A stretch of 64,000 bases of DNA from Pseudogymnoascus destructans (taxonomy: Eukaryota; Ascomycota; Leotiomycetes; Thelebolales; Thelebolaceae). The stretch is from positions 806,001 through 870,000 of the forward strand of contig NW_020167527.1 in NCBI RefSeq assembly GCF_001641265.1, given 5' to 3'. Position 1 is the first letter of the stretch. Each line of letters opens with the position of its first letter. A program made the position numbers and the translations under genes. The notes beneath the pieces were generated by a model, which was not told the origin of the DNA, did no database searches, and worked only from the letters and a program-made list of their open reading frames with translations. Positions 10,454 through 21,496 of this stretch are shown here, one piece after another.

Positions 10454-11176
10454 TAGCTTTATTATGTGTGTCGTATTTATTTTATGGTTACCTCATCCCG
10501 ACTCCCTTGATGCTGCTGCAGCTCCTGGCATGCTGCTTCGTGCAGAATGCTAAAATATGAAAATGCCTTTCATCGAGACCATCGGGTGGTGAGAGACGAT
10601 CGATACCGTCGGTTGAGACCATCGGGTGAGACCATCGGGTGGTGCCACTGAAGTTTGGGATGCCATTGTGGACGTAACATGGCGGTTAACCCCTGTCGAT
10701 CGCTCCACCCCACTATGAGGACCGCCCAATGATCCACCGTTTATAGTTTGATGGCACTCGAGAGTACGTACCGGTACGTACCGACCCTCTACGTCATCGT
10801 GAAGTTGCACAAACGATTGTGGCTTTGTGAATTAAACCAGGGTAAGTCGACAGGCATAAGGATTTCGCAATACCTAGAAGCAGAAGCATCCCAAAGTGCG
10901 AACCTAGGATAAGTTGCGGTATGAGTCACCGTTGTTCTGCTACCTTCTATAGTCTTCTATACCGAAGATGTTATGTTTTATTGTCTCAGAATCTATTTCA
11001 CAGTTGCTTTCCCCCCAAAAAAATCATTCTCGATGGCTACCTTTTCCCTTCCTCCTCCTAACTGAATACTTGAGGCCTCTACGAGCTACATCATCTCACA
11101 AACCTGCTTCTATCTTCTAAATCTCATCAGCAATTCGCATTTATTCGTTCCTCCTAATTTCTCTTTGCCACTTAGT
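10454..11176. other. Intergenic with short GAGACCATCGGGTG repeats
   Basis: No gene recognised. Three copies of GAGACCATCGGGTG occur at 10575, 10615 and 10628. The pyrimidine-rich stretch 11000-11170 directly precedes the ATG at 11177 and looks like a fungal promoter/leader. Confidence 0.5.
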
Positions 11177-11677
11177 ATGAGGGAAGGACAAGAGAGAGAG
11201 TTTGCTGATAGTTCAGAGACCACGCCATCTCCTGTTGGGAAGCGTCGAGTTTTGTTTCCGGAGCAGCCTCACCCATCGTTGAGAACTGAGAGAGAATTAT
11301 GGTCTGCAGGAGAGAGGGCTATTCCATCATTTGTTTGCAGTCCATGGGACTTTTACGAAAAATTTATCGAACTCCACTCGTGGGAATTTCTAGTTCTCTG
11401 CAATGATAGGTCCACAGTGCGAGTAATTAAGCACTTCGATGATGTTTGCAGTTTCTCAGTCTCCTCCCTTGCGGAATTAGACTGGTTCCCTCTCCTCTCT
11501 ATCAGGCATCAAAATTTTGTTGAAATTTGTGAAGCATATTGGTTTGATCATCAAATCTTTGCCATCACCGAATATGTTGGATTTTCTCTTAAAACCCTCC
11601 TACAACGCGGCATCCGCCCCTCAGAACCTGAGATAGCATATATTATGTTGAACTACAGCGTCAGTAGCGATCTATAA
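11177..11677 (+). pseudogene. Protein-kinase-like fragment, N-lobe only
   Basis: From the ATG at 11177, after about 50 residues of Ser/Pro-rich leader, the sequence resembles a kinase N-lobe. WDFYEKFIELHSWEFLVLCN stands in the place of the ATP loop, a VRVIKHF segment in the place of the Lys strand, then IRHQNFVEICEAYWF and the hinge FAITEYVGFSLKTLLQR, ending EPEIAYIM. The frame then closes and the C-lobe is missing. The Gly-rich loop is not conserved, so even the intact form may have been a pseudokinase. The same architecture recurs at 15523-16180, so the two are paralogues flanking the DUF3723 gene. Confidence 0.6.
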
Positions 11678-12724
11678 CGTAGAATGGTAGGGCCTCAGTC
11701 AGTGATCCGTGAATGCATGTTTTATTGATCTAGCTACCGTGTCTACTATATATATGTGTAATAAGCTGAGCTCAGAGGGCAGCTACAGCTGTCTATTTCC
11801 TAATTAGGAAAGTGTGATCCTTCGTCCTTCGTGCTTCTTGTGGTGGTTGTGAAGATTGGAAGGCACGACTCACGTGCTTCCCTCCGGGCACAGAGTGCGA
11901 ACTCCACATATTATCAGCCAAGCGAGTTGAACCCTACATCCCCCATCCTAAGTTAATACTAATTTAATAGGTTCTGGCGGGCATACGATTTATCTGGTCA
12001 AGGAAACTCGACCACCCCCGTATATCGGCACGAAATATTTTGATTTCTCCGAAAGGTGAGGTGAAGATCGGTGAGCAACAGTCCGCCCGAACCAAAGCCC
12101 CAGACTAACCAAGCCCATCTAGACCATACGGATTTTCCGAGCAGCGATGGCCAAACTTCAGAAAATATGGGCTGTTTGAAGACGCTTATGCTATGTATGA
12201 TGCATGAGCAGAGCGCAGTTCCAGTGCAGCCTTGGTCAGCTGAGGCAGGCCACTTTATGACGGCCACTTCCTGGGCGTCTCCTTATGAATTGTCGGATGT
12301 GAGTCTCGCAACCTACTGCATTGTCTGCTGCTAATAGTGACGAGCACGTATTTATAGCTCGTTGTTCGAGCACTGCAACAGTCCTAAACCCTCTCTGTAT
12401 GCTGTCTCACTTCCTCGTAAATGAAAATGTGACTTTATGTCAAGGATTTGATGGACGAAAAATTGAGCCTACGTCGAGAGATGCATGGGAGAGGTCTACG
12501 TCTTGAACAACGAGCTTGCTTTCCACTTGTGCTTGTTGTAGTACTTCTTGCTACCTTCTTTGACAATAGATTTGGGGGGGTTGAGAGCCTTAAGAGGACG
12601 TATGTTTTGCTCTAGTCTTCTGTAGATACCCATATCGTGAAATAAATCAATTTCTAGATCCACGTCGACCAGCACAAAAATTTCACGAAATGCAAAGGCC
12701 AGAAAGAAGGGTACTATTATGATT
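11678..12724. other. No recognisable gene
   Basis: About 1 kb between the kinase fragment and the 3' end of the DUF3723 gene. Several frames are open for 60-100 codons on both strands, but none shows a motif. The segment 12496-12724 continues the minus strand past the DUF3723 stop and could be its 3' UTR. Confidence 0.4.
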
Positions 12725-15356
12725 TTAATGTCGACTCCTCTTTGGCCTACTGCCTCCAAAAGGATCCGCATCAGGTGTCGGTTCAAACACCACAAGCTGG
12801 TTATTAACATGGGTATCATCTTCCTGGATCAATAGTATTGTGTTTGTCCCATCCGTAGTTACTGCTTGGAAGCATGTTCGTGGGAGTAGTAACTCAAATG
12901 GCCTGATTCCCTTTCTCATGTATTTCTTCGCTACCCGCTCTACCTCGGAAGGTTCAAAAGGGTTCACCAGAAGACTTCGATCCGTCTTCCATACCTCTCC
13001 CTCCAGAATTTTAAACTCAATGCGGACCTCGGAAGGGGAAGGGGCTACTACCTGCAGTTGACTGTTCGGGTCCTGCTCTCCAGGGCGATCTGGTGGGTCC
13101 ACGGTATCTTCAAGGGTGCTGGCGAGTCCACCTGCAATGATTCCCTCAAGGTCAATTTGTGTGTTCCGCCTCTGATCCCTCTCTGGTACTTGGAATGAGT
13201 CGTTGCTATCACCATTCACCTCTGATACCTGCCTCTCCTGTTCCAGCGGGGCCAGTTCAGACCGTTCTCGGTCAAGCCTCTCCTCCTCGACTCTGTTCTG
13301 TCTGAGCCCCTCCTGCTCTGTGTCGAGACCTGCCTCTGGTGCTGCCGCCTGGTCCGCCCCAGAATTGGGTGGTGGTGCAGGGTTAGAACGGGGTGTGCTT
13401 GTCTCCTCCAACCTACCAAAGAATGCAAAGTATACAGACCTGCGCACGAAAAATGACGTGATGCTCTCGCCTTGCTCGTCTTGGTCTGCGTGGAGGTTGC
13501 TTATATAGAGAAACTTTCTATCTCTCGCATGCGCCTCCTCGTCGGGAAACCCACATCGGGCCCCCGCCGCGTCCGGACCGTCACTGACGAGAGCGGGAGA
13601 TGACTGATCAGTATTGCGAGGTCTGGCGGTTGCAAACAATCCCAAGATTTGTTCGACATGAGAGTCAATGTCTCCATCATTGTAATCATAGTGATCCTGA
13701 TCTCGCGCTCTTAGTAATGCATCACGCGCAATCTCTCTGTCTGAGGACCGTCGCATTAACGCCGATATCTCATCGCTTTTAAACCGTAGCCTGTCAGCAA
13801 GAACTGCAAAGTCAGACAGTTTAACTTCATTGGCATTTGGCGTCCTAGCCTTCGCTAGAAGCTTCTTCTTCTTCTTCGTCTTCACCTCCCGAGGAGCAGG
13901 CAAACCAGGATAGTCCCGCATAGTGAACAACCATAACTGGGGATACGTAAAGTGCCAATTCTTCGAGCACTTCCCCAACTGTGTAGAATATGTGGAGTGG
14001 GCCTCCTGGATGACGAGTTGGTTCGTTCCAAAAAAAATATTGTTCAAGGCGCTGCGCATCGTGTGTTTTGGAGACGGCATAACCAAGTGTCTCATGCTGC
14101 CTGCACATGCTTCCAGATACTTGAGATCCTCGAAGAAGGTGTAGAGGGATGGTATCAGGCCGCTAATGATACGCAAATTACTCCAGATGGTCTCACGGCC
14201 CTCCAGGTTAAAGCCGGAAAATATCTGTCCGCTCACTAATTGGCCATGTAGCAGCTGGGCGTCCCGCTTCGATGATTTGGGGGCCATGAGCTCCACGACC
14301 TTTACCGTGGCTTGGTCTACCATAAGCATCGCTTCTTTGTTGTGACGGAGGAGCTGGGACCAAACATCCTTAATGTGCGTGAGATAAGACAAGATCTCCT
14401 GTTTCAATAGGTTTCAGTGATGAGCAAGCTAGATATGCCAATCACGGCAGACTCACGTCGTCACATCTCAGCTAATCATCCTATTCAACGTACTAATTCG
14501 CATCCCGCCCCAGAGACCGGGAATATCCAACAGATCGTCGAAGGCGGCCTTAAAATCGCCATGACGGAAGAGCTGCTCGAGACACCTCGTCCCATGGTCC
14601 GACAGGCGAGCCCACCATCGCATTTCCGAGTACCGATCCCGCTTTCGCTGATATTTTCGGATCTTACAATAGATCTCGCCATCTGACGGCGGCTGCTCAT
14701 TTGAGTGCTCCTCGATCAAGGCCTTCTTAAGCTCCTCGTCGATATCTGTAAGGACTTGTCAGCAACGGCCAAATCGCTCATACGACAAGTGCATACCTGC
14801 GAGGTAAATATCCACCGTCCACCATCTCTCCTGCGGAGGTAGGACCTCTCGCGCTGCCAGAACTCGGTGTCGCCCATGGAGGCAGCGGAGTTGGGATCCT
14901 GATGGAAATCTGAGCTCCGGATGAGGGTCGGCATTAGTCAGCAGCCTCTCAGCCGAGACCTGTGAAGCGTGGAGGACATCGTCCAGCTGGGACTGATCAA
15001 TGACAACTGGGATATGGTTCCGCGTCACTCGGTCACACTGCCCTTTTTCAAAGCATTTCTTCAGCTTGTTGAGGCTTTTTTGGTTTGGCTCCCTTGGCTC
15101 GTTCCATGTGAAGTGTAGGACCTCGAGCCCTACGCGCGCTGTGCCTCTGTACTTGAGCCGGCCCTCTGTCGCCAGCCTCTCTTCGCGACATGCGAATCTC
15201 GAAGGCAGCATCTTGTATTTGCTCGCAATGCAGGATGGCCTTGATGATGAAGGGAGATCTTTGAGCAGAGGGAGCTAGGAGGGAGGAATGGAAAGCAGGG
15301 TGGAGGTTTCGGTCAGTTGCGCGTTCAGACCATCCAGATCGTGCTGCCCTACGCAC
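12725..15356 (-). pseudogene. DUF3723-family protein gene with two frameshifts
   Basis: Read on the minus strand, the order RVGLEVLHFTWNEPR, HIPVVIDQSQLDD, LRCLHGRHRVLAAREVLPP, RWWTVDIYLA, SDGEIYCKIRKYQ, RWWARLSDH and PGLWGGMRIST matches the fungal DUF3723 family. Introns 14746-14796 and 14399-14456 have good sites. Exon 3 (14398-12725) is open for about 557 codons and includes a Glu/Arg-rich region and a basic end PKRSRH. The frame breaks near 15175 (AFEIRMSRREAGDRG is out of phase with RLKYRGTARVGL) and again near 14475, where a one-base change is needed to join MRISTLNRMIS to RCDDEILSYL. DUF3723 genes are recurrent cargo of giant fungal Starship elements. Biochemical function is unknown. 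Confidence 0.75.
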
Positions 15357-15522
15357 TGAGCCATTTTCACCTTCCCCCGAATGGGTTAGTATAATCCCCG
15401 TTCGTCTGTGGCATTCTATCCTCGTCCATCTTCTATCTCTCGTCTGTCTTCTGTCCCTCTCAAGTCCTTGTTCTCTAGACTATTGTGCTCCCTACCCTGC
15501 CTACTGCTCACGTTGCTTCAGT

Positions 15523-16180
15523 ATGAGTTCAGGTAATCGTCACACGAAAATCGACATGTTAATGGCCTCAGCTCAGCTGTCTACTCAGCATCCTGAAGCT
15601 TCCGCTGTGCCACCTGCACTGTCAAGTTCCCTAGTGGGCGACACTCCGGAGAGCGCCAGTAAAACGCTGATCTCGAAAAGATCTCGCTCTCCGAAGGATG
15701 ATACATATCATGCAAGCAGTGTCAAGATATCTAAGCTGCCCAGAATAAGTGAATCTAAACCCAGCTCATCTACGAACATCATAGCAAGAAAAGAATCACC
15801 ATGGGAAATCTACGAGAAAGTTCTCGATCTCGACTTTAACGGTTCTGTTACAGTGGCACAACGAAAGGCGAGACACTCTGGACTCGTAGCTGTGAGGGCA
15901 TTCCCCGTTTCAGCTGCCGAGAAGACGCTTTATATGCATGGACGCGTCCGACATGCCAACATTGTCGAGGCTCTTGACGCCTTCACTACTGAGACTTCGT
16001 TCTTCATTGTCCTCGAGCACATGCCAATCTCCCTCGACCAGATCGTAGAGTGTGCTAAATATCCTACGGAAGGGCAACTAGCAGCTATTCTCATACAGGT
16101 GAGGCACATCCAGCTACCGCGTAGGACACATGCTGACAAGGAGCACGGCAGATCCTCGACGGCTTGGCCTTTCTCGCTAC
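15523..16180 (+). pseudogene. Kinase-like gene cut by a retrotransposon
   Basis: From the ATG at 15523, a Ser-rich leader is followed by WEIYEKVLDLDFNGSVTVAQ, a strand with LVAVRAFPVSA, RHANIVEALDAF and the hinge FFIVLEHMPISLDQIVE, then QLAAILIQ. An intron at 16099-16151 (GTGAGG...CTGAC...CAG, 53 bp) joins AILIQ to ILDGLAFL, the expected C-lobe helix. Right after it, at about 16180, chromovirus sequence begins and the kinase C-lobe is lost. Read without splicing, the frame runs through the intron into integrase codons as far as 16350; that fusion is accidental. Paralogous to the fragment at 11177. Confidence 0.7.
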
Positions 16181-17360
16181 CTGAATATCCTATGCAACAC
16201 CTCACCATGGACTTCAAGGAGTTCCCAAGGGACAAGCACGGATACGACAGCATCTTAGTGTTTATGGACCGACTCGGAAAGAGTTCGGTGACCATACCTT
16301 GCTACAAAACCACAACTGCCTGGCAAATGGCACATCTGTTCATCGAATAGATATACCGATTCGGACACACTCCGGAGTCGATTGTAAGCGACCATGGACC
16401 CCAATTCGTTTCATCCTTTTGGCAGGAGTTCTGTCGAATGATCGGCATTAAGGTTAAGCTGTCGACTGCCTATCATAAGCAGACCGATGGTCAGAGGGAA
16501 ATCATAAACTGATACATCAATCAGAGACTGAGACCTTTCATATCCCATTACCAGGATAACTGGAGCGAACTCATCCCCATAATGGACCACCTGCAAATGA
16601 CACTCCCCCACGCCTCCATTGGCATGACCCCCTACCGACTCAAGTACGGAACCGATCCGCATACGAGTTGGGATTGGAACACCCCGAAAAGCACCAACCC
16701 CCGGGAGACCCTAAACTGGGATGAAGCCAAGGCGGTTGCAGACAGAATGCATACCGCATGGGTCCATGCAAAGGAAAACATGTCAAAGGCACAAGAGGAA
16801 ATGTCTAAGCATGTGAATCGACACTGAAGGGCCATTGACTGGGACGTAGGAGATAGAGTGTACCTCTCAACCAAAAATTTGAAGAACTCTTGCCCTAGCT
16901 ACAAGTTGGGCCAACAATGGGTCGGACCATATACGGTGGTAGAGCGAGTTGGACACGCTTTTCGTCTAGACCTACCTACCGGTTCTCAAATACATAACAT
17001 GTTCTCACCAGACGTTCTCATCAAGGCCCCGAATAACTACTGGGTCAAGAGCTGCCTGAGCCTAGCAGCAAAGTTATAGATGGCTTGGAAGAATGGGAAG
17101 TAGAAAAGATCCTTGCCGTGAGATTCTGAGGAAAGCAACTTCAATACCGGGTTAGTTGGGTAGGATATGATCCGGACCTGGAGTGGTACCCAGCGTCTAA
17201 CTTCATGAACTCTCCCCATAAACTCAGAGAGTTTCACACGGAATACCCAGATTTACCAGGTCCACCTCGAGAACTATTCGGATGGGTTACGGCATGGGAG
17301 GCGGGCGAGGAACAAAACTACGATCACGGGAGGGACGACAAAGCAGGAAAAACAGAGTCG
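16179..17360 (+). pseudogene. Integrase and chromodomain remnant (chromovirus A copy 1)
   Basis: Reads LTMDFKEFP with the first catalytic Asp, then SDHGPQF for the second (Arg changed to His) and KQTDGQREI, where the usual TE is altered. The GPY/F-type module has QQWVGPYTV and the chromodomain core is QYRVSWVGYDPD ... EWYPASNF. In-frame stops include TAG at 16348 (Trp codon), TGA at 16510 (Arg codon) and further TGA codons near 16825 and 17127. These fit C-to-T change on either strand. Not functional. Confidence 0.85.
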
Positions 17361-17562
17361 TTGCTACCTAGGACCCTAAGCTAATTACCCTCGCCAGGGT
17401 GCACACCACCGCAACCCTTGCGGGAGCCACCATTCCAAAACGCATCACCGGCGTCGCAACAGATGGCTACCACCATGAGAGACAAAGGGTCGAAGCGACC
17501 CCACATGAAGAGCCAGGCCCGAGTCCCCTCCGACACAGGATCCCCACCCCCACACCCCCCCC

Positions 17563-18640
17563 TTACTCCCCATACTCTGCACCAAAGGTTCCCTCCCCCT
17601 CTCCCTCCCCCTCCTTCCTCCAACCAGAGCAGACTGGAACCTTTGCAGCTGCGACGGTGACCGCAAGCAGCTTGCCCACGGCAGCCACCACTTCCTCCAA
17701 GAGCACTGGCACACTCTCCTGCTCCATCCGAAGACGGCGCAGAGTCGACCGGATTTGCTAAACCATGTCAGCACCGAAACAACACAGGGGAAGGGGTATA
17801 CTCACGGCGAACCTGTTACGGCTACAGTAACATGACGTCATGGTTACAGGGCCAGGGCCTAGTAACGTGACGTGTCAGTCACAGGGGGCAAGCGGGGTAG
17901 GCTGCCATGTGACAGGGCTAATGGATAGTTGCAGAAACTAGTGGATATTGGATAGTTGAGCTATCCACGAACTATCCTGAATATCTAGCTATCCGCCAAC
18001 TATCCAGATTACCCATGAGGTACGATGCCACTATATAAGTAGATAGTATTTCCTTAGATAGGAGCTTCATGCTCAACTCAATATAGTATTCTTTACAATA
18101 CTGTAACGTGTTACTTGGAAAGCCTTTGTGTCTAATCCCCTGCCTCCTCTGTCAAGTCAACCTTACGCAAGAAACCTCTGTGTCTTCTATCATTTAGAAG
18201 TCAGCATTAGAGAACCCCGCCTCGATGGCAGCGCGCGTGGCGTGAGCCTCCTCGTAGGAGTCATGCTCTGCTGTGGAGTGGAACTTGGGAACGCTCTGGG
18301 TGGCCACAAGGGCCACCCGATTTGCCTCCGCGGCAGCAGCCACGACATTGGCCGTGACGACAGGGATGGCCGCTTCGGCGGCAAGAGGGCGCAGTACTCC
18401 TCATCGAGGAACCAGGACAGCTATCCACCGATGGTCAGCTACAACCAACCAACTGAACACCACAAGGAAATGCACCGAGATGCAGGGAGAGTGCTGGCCA
18501 GTGCAGTACTCACACTTCGACGACAAGGGAGACCAGATGCAGGCATGCGCCTGGACTCCCTGAGCTTTGGCCTGAAGGCAACGCAGACAGAGGATGTGGA
18601 AAGCGACTGACAAGACTCTGGCAGGAGGCGGGACCGGCAT
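17563..18640 (-). pseudogene. Antisense passenger gene of chromovirus A, copy 1 (broken)
   Basis: Same three-exon plan as 33293-34048. Exon 1 is 18640-18476 (MPVPPPARVL, then CLRC ... C ... KCEYC). An intron with acceptor at 18421 follows, then exon 2 from 18420 (LSWFLDEEYC). Exon 3 is 17757-17563 (QIRSTLRRLR ... EYGE, stop). A one-base loss near 18388 shifts exon 2, and a 398-bp insertion at 17814-18211 splits its end, so this copy is dead. Exon 3 is still open. Product function unknown; the Cys cluster suggests zinc binding. Confidence 0.75.
17814..18211. mobile_element. LTR-like insertion, 398 bp, candidate duplication GAACC
   Basis: Alignment with the other chromovirus copies shows extra sequence starting TGTTACGGCTACAG between two copies of GAACC (17809-17813 and 18212-18216). 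It contains a TATA-like segment (CTATATAAGTAG near 18030) and repeated GATAGTT motifs, as an LTR promoter might. The right end does not finish in CA, so it is either mutated or a different type of element. Confidence 0.6.
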
Positions 18641-19154
18641 CTTCAAGTTGGGATCTATTATCCCGTCAGCCCAGCCCACATTATCACCCGCGCGCCGAGC
18701 GCGTTCCCGTCACCTACTTGTTCGTGTGGAATTGTATATTCTAAACAATCAATTAGTATACAGATATATGAACGGAGGGGGCCACTTACCAGTCTCGGAT
18801 TGGCGTTCGCTGGTGTTGTTGTTGTAAGGAAACAAACAAGAGAAAAAAATGTTGGCTTACAACAATAAATTCTGAATTGGGCTAGCGCGACCACTGCCCC
18901 TTTCACGTTTACTAAGGTTTGACTCAAACGCTTAGCGGATACCTCCCGGTGCCCATTGAGACCACGAAGATGAAGTGAGATGAAACGAAGCCAACTCCAG
19001 TGTCACATTCCACGAGGTGGTGTTACGGTACCATTCACGAACACCCACCTCCGCACACAAGCACCTTCCTGACACATTTTACAAATGGAGAGGTTACGGA
19101 AAGGACCCTGATGGCGTGCTTTGCGGACAAAGCACCCTCTTAGAAGGGGGGTAG

Positions 19155-19464
19155 TGTAAGGATGCCTTCTTGTCTCTCACTCTAAGGAGACTCTGAGTAG
19201 CTGCAGGTCACGTGTGATCATTTGGGCAGGCTAACCGAGTCGGATGGGTTTAGGGTACTTGAGGGAATTGACTCACGAGGTTCCCCCTGGTCACGTGTGA
19301 TCATTTGGGTGGGCTAACCGAGTCGGATGGGTTTCGGGTACTTGAGGGAATTGACTCGCAGGGTTCCTCCTTCATCTTTTTTGTATCCTTCGTAGTAGAC
19401 CTATAGGATAGCCTCCATTTGGCCATATGCTATTACTGTGAGCTGGGTGCCCTGTGTCCTTACA
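19155..19464 (+). repeat. 3' LTR of chromovirus A copy 1, with 83-bp tandem duplication
   Basis: Starts TGTAAGGATGCC and ends TGTCCTTACA, as in the 299-bp LTRs of the full-length copy, but diverged. Inside it an 83-bp unit beginning GGTCACGTGTGATCATTTGG is repeated head to tail (19206-19288 and 19289-19371) with only a few differences. Confidence 0.85.
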
Positions 19465-20930
19465 CTTCTGTCCATTCGAAGACATGGTCTTTTTTCGTTA
19501 AGTTGACAAGTGGTTTCATGATATTTAAATAGTTGTTGATAAACCTTCGATAGAACACACAGAATCCGATAAAAGCTTGCGTGTCACCGTAATGATTTTG
19601 GTTCTTTCCAATCGAGTATAGTGTTCACCTTTCCAGGATCCATGCGAATTCCATTAACTCCAATGATGAGTCCTAAGAATTTTGTCTCTTGAACGAAGAA
19701 TCGCATTTTTCTATATCTGCTTGTAGTCCTGCTTCTCGAAGCTTTTGCAGAACCATTTTGACATGCTTAACATGTTCCTCCTTACTTGTGCTATAGACAA
19801 GAGATCATCCATGTATGCAGTGATGAATTTGTTTATGTATTCCATTAATGTTTCATTCATATATCGTTGGAATGTTGCCGGGCCATTCGTAAGTCCAATT
19901 GGGAGAACTTTGTATTTGTATGATCCAAATTGAGTTTTGATTTTGAATGTTATCAGATCTTCATCCTCCTCTGTCTGAATACGAATTCGATTAAAGGCAT
20001 GTCTAATATCAATCTTTGTAAGATATTTGGCACCCGTGATTTGAGCCAATGTTTCATCAATGATGGGAAGTGGGTATGAGTCTTTCCTTGTGATCACATT
20101 TAGTTTGCGATAGTCTACGCAAATCGAAGTCCACCTCCTGGTTTGCATACAAATAACACAGGTGAGGCAAATGGTGCTTTGCTAGCTTCGATGAATCCTT
20201 TGGTAAGATTGTCCTCCACATATTTCTTACAAGATCAAGCTCTTCTTGAGACATGTTATAGAGTGGTGCATGCCCTAGTTTCGAGTTCCCTTCTAACACA
20301 ATGTGATGGTCTGCATATCTGTGAGGCGGGAGCTTGTCTGCAGCCTGTTTTGAGAACACATCGAGATATTTATGGAACTCCTTTGGGAGGATCAGTTTTG
20401 GGTCGATTTCTTTCGTTTCCTCCTTTGCTTCTTCAGCGAGTATATCTTTAAATGATACTGCAAAAACCTTAGCTCCTTTCTGCTTCTGAAGTTTATCTCT
20501 CTTCTCAGACTCATCTGCTAAGGTTGTTTTCTCATTTATAGACTCATAGTCTTCTGGGTTTTGGGTTTTGGTCAGCCATCTTGGCTTTTTCTTTGGCCAT
20601 GTGTGCCATAGCAGCTTTGCTATTCTTTCAGTTTTCGTATTCAGTAGATCAGACTCGTATCGCCAAAGGCCCTATTGCGCAGTTTGTCGACTGTAGGAGC
20701 CACTCGAGAGGAGCGCACTTCCCTCACAGCTATATTCTTTGTCGAGGGAGCATTGTGAAAGGCCTGATCTATGGAGTCTGTGGTATTCTGTGGTGTTCTG
20801 TGGTGTTCTGTGGTGTTCTGTGGTGTTCTGTGGTGTTCTGTGGTGTTCTGGTGTGTTCTGGAATCGACTTTAGGATATGGTTGTAGGGTTTCCAAAGAAG
20901 GGAATTCGAATTTCAGTATCAAGGTTCAGG
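19465..20930 (-). pseudogene. Ty3/gypsy pol relic, opposite orientation
   Basis: Minus strand: [34 protein letters not shown], the palm region KIDIRHAFNRIRI, LPIGLTNGPATFQRYMN and AYMDDLLS (YxDD replaced by YMDD), then [13 protein letters not shown]. Several frame changes and stops. The 5' part (20922-20641) carries a minisatellite coding a 10-residue NTTEHHRTPQ repeat. It is a different family from chromovirus A and from element C. A TG...CA repeat at 20966-21140 may be its LTR. Confidence 0.8.
20777..20861. repeat. 10-bp tandem repeat TGGTGTTCTG, about 7-8 units
   Basis: Uninterrupted 10-base period, with one variant unit at each end (TGGTATTCTG, GTGTGTTCTG). On the minus strand three units equal ten codons, so the repeat keeps a reading frame open inside the pol relic. 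Confidence 0.9.
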
Positions 20931-20965
20931 CTCAGAGAGCAAAAGAAGGGTGAGATTCAATCTTA

Positions 20966-21140
20966 TGTTATGATGGTCACGGAGTCAAGAAGCCAGTCCG
21001 GAGAATAATATGCTAGATTGAATCTAAAGAGAGAAGAAGAAGAAGAAGGAAGGAAGGTAGGCTATTCCTTGTAATATACAGTTGTCCGCTTAGCGGTTGT
21101 GGCCTTGGTGGCTAAGGCTGCACCCGTACCAACCGTAACA
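20966..21140 (-). repeat. Putative 175-bp LTR
   Basis: Begins TGTTATGATGG and ends ACCGTAACA, so it has short inverted TGTTA/TAACA ends. It lies immediately beyond the upstream end of the minus-strand pol relic, where a 5' LTR would be. No second copy is visible, so it is inferred only. Confidence 0.4.
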
Positions 21141-21276
21141 AGCTGTAAGCTATAATCATAACAGAAATAAGAATGCTTGTGCTGATAAGTTGATGATATG
21201 GCCATTAATCGTAGTCGGTAGTCCTTAGCATTGTATTTGATGTCTTAAACAAAGAGTACTATATAATAAATATTAG
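21141..21276 (-). pseudogene. Old hAT transposase relic, left piece
   Basis: The minus strand keeps a short stretch related to YRLRCNGHIINL of the hAT transposases (near 21190-21230), followed toward 21276 by intron-like AT-rich sequence. Its missing part reappears at 35508-35756. A later hAT inserted between the two, duplicating AATATTAG. Confidence 0.55.
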
Positions 21277-21496
21277 CAGTGTTGCCCGAGTAGTACTTGC
21301 CGTGAGTAGTACTCGCCGAGTACCCGAGTACTACTGTACTCGGGTAATATTTTTGAGTACTCGGTGAGTCCCCGAGTACTACTCCGAGTACTCTGAGTAC
21401 TGCCAAGCCCTTGGCAAAGAGGGGTAATATAGATCGTAGAATAGAATAGATAATTGGAGCTTTCTTCCACTTGAGCGTTCTGTATTGCTTCCTACA

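Larger units (their letters stand above)
16179..19464 (+). mobile_element. Chromovirus A, copy 1, 5'-truncated
   Basis: This retrotransposon begins abruptly inside the integrase (about EYPMQHLTMDFKEFP) within a kinase gene and runs to a 3' LTR at 19155-19464. It is collinear with 31920-34912 of the full-length copy: integrase, chromodomain, antisense passenger gene, purine-rich tract AGAAGGGGGGTAG and LTR. The right flank is a different Ty3/gypsy relic, so the two sides did not originally adjoin and the 5' end was lost by deletion. A 398-bp LTR-like insertion interrupts it at 17814. Confidence 0.9.

Noticed and set aside
12496..12819. 107-codon minus-strand frame overlapping the DUF3723 C-terminus
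   Set aside because: Overlaps a longer frame with family support; no motif of its own.
20777..20861. 10-bp direct repeats considered as CRISPR
   Set aside because: Uninterrupted period with no spacers; a minisatellite.
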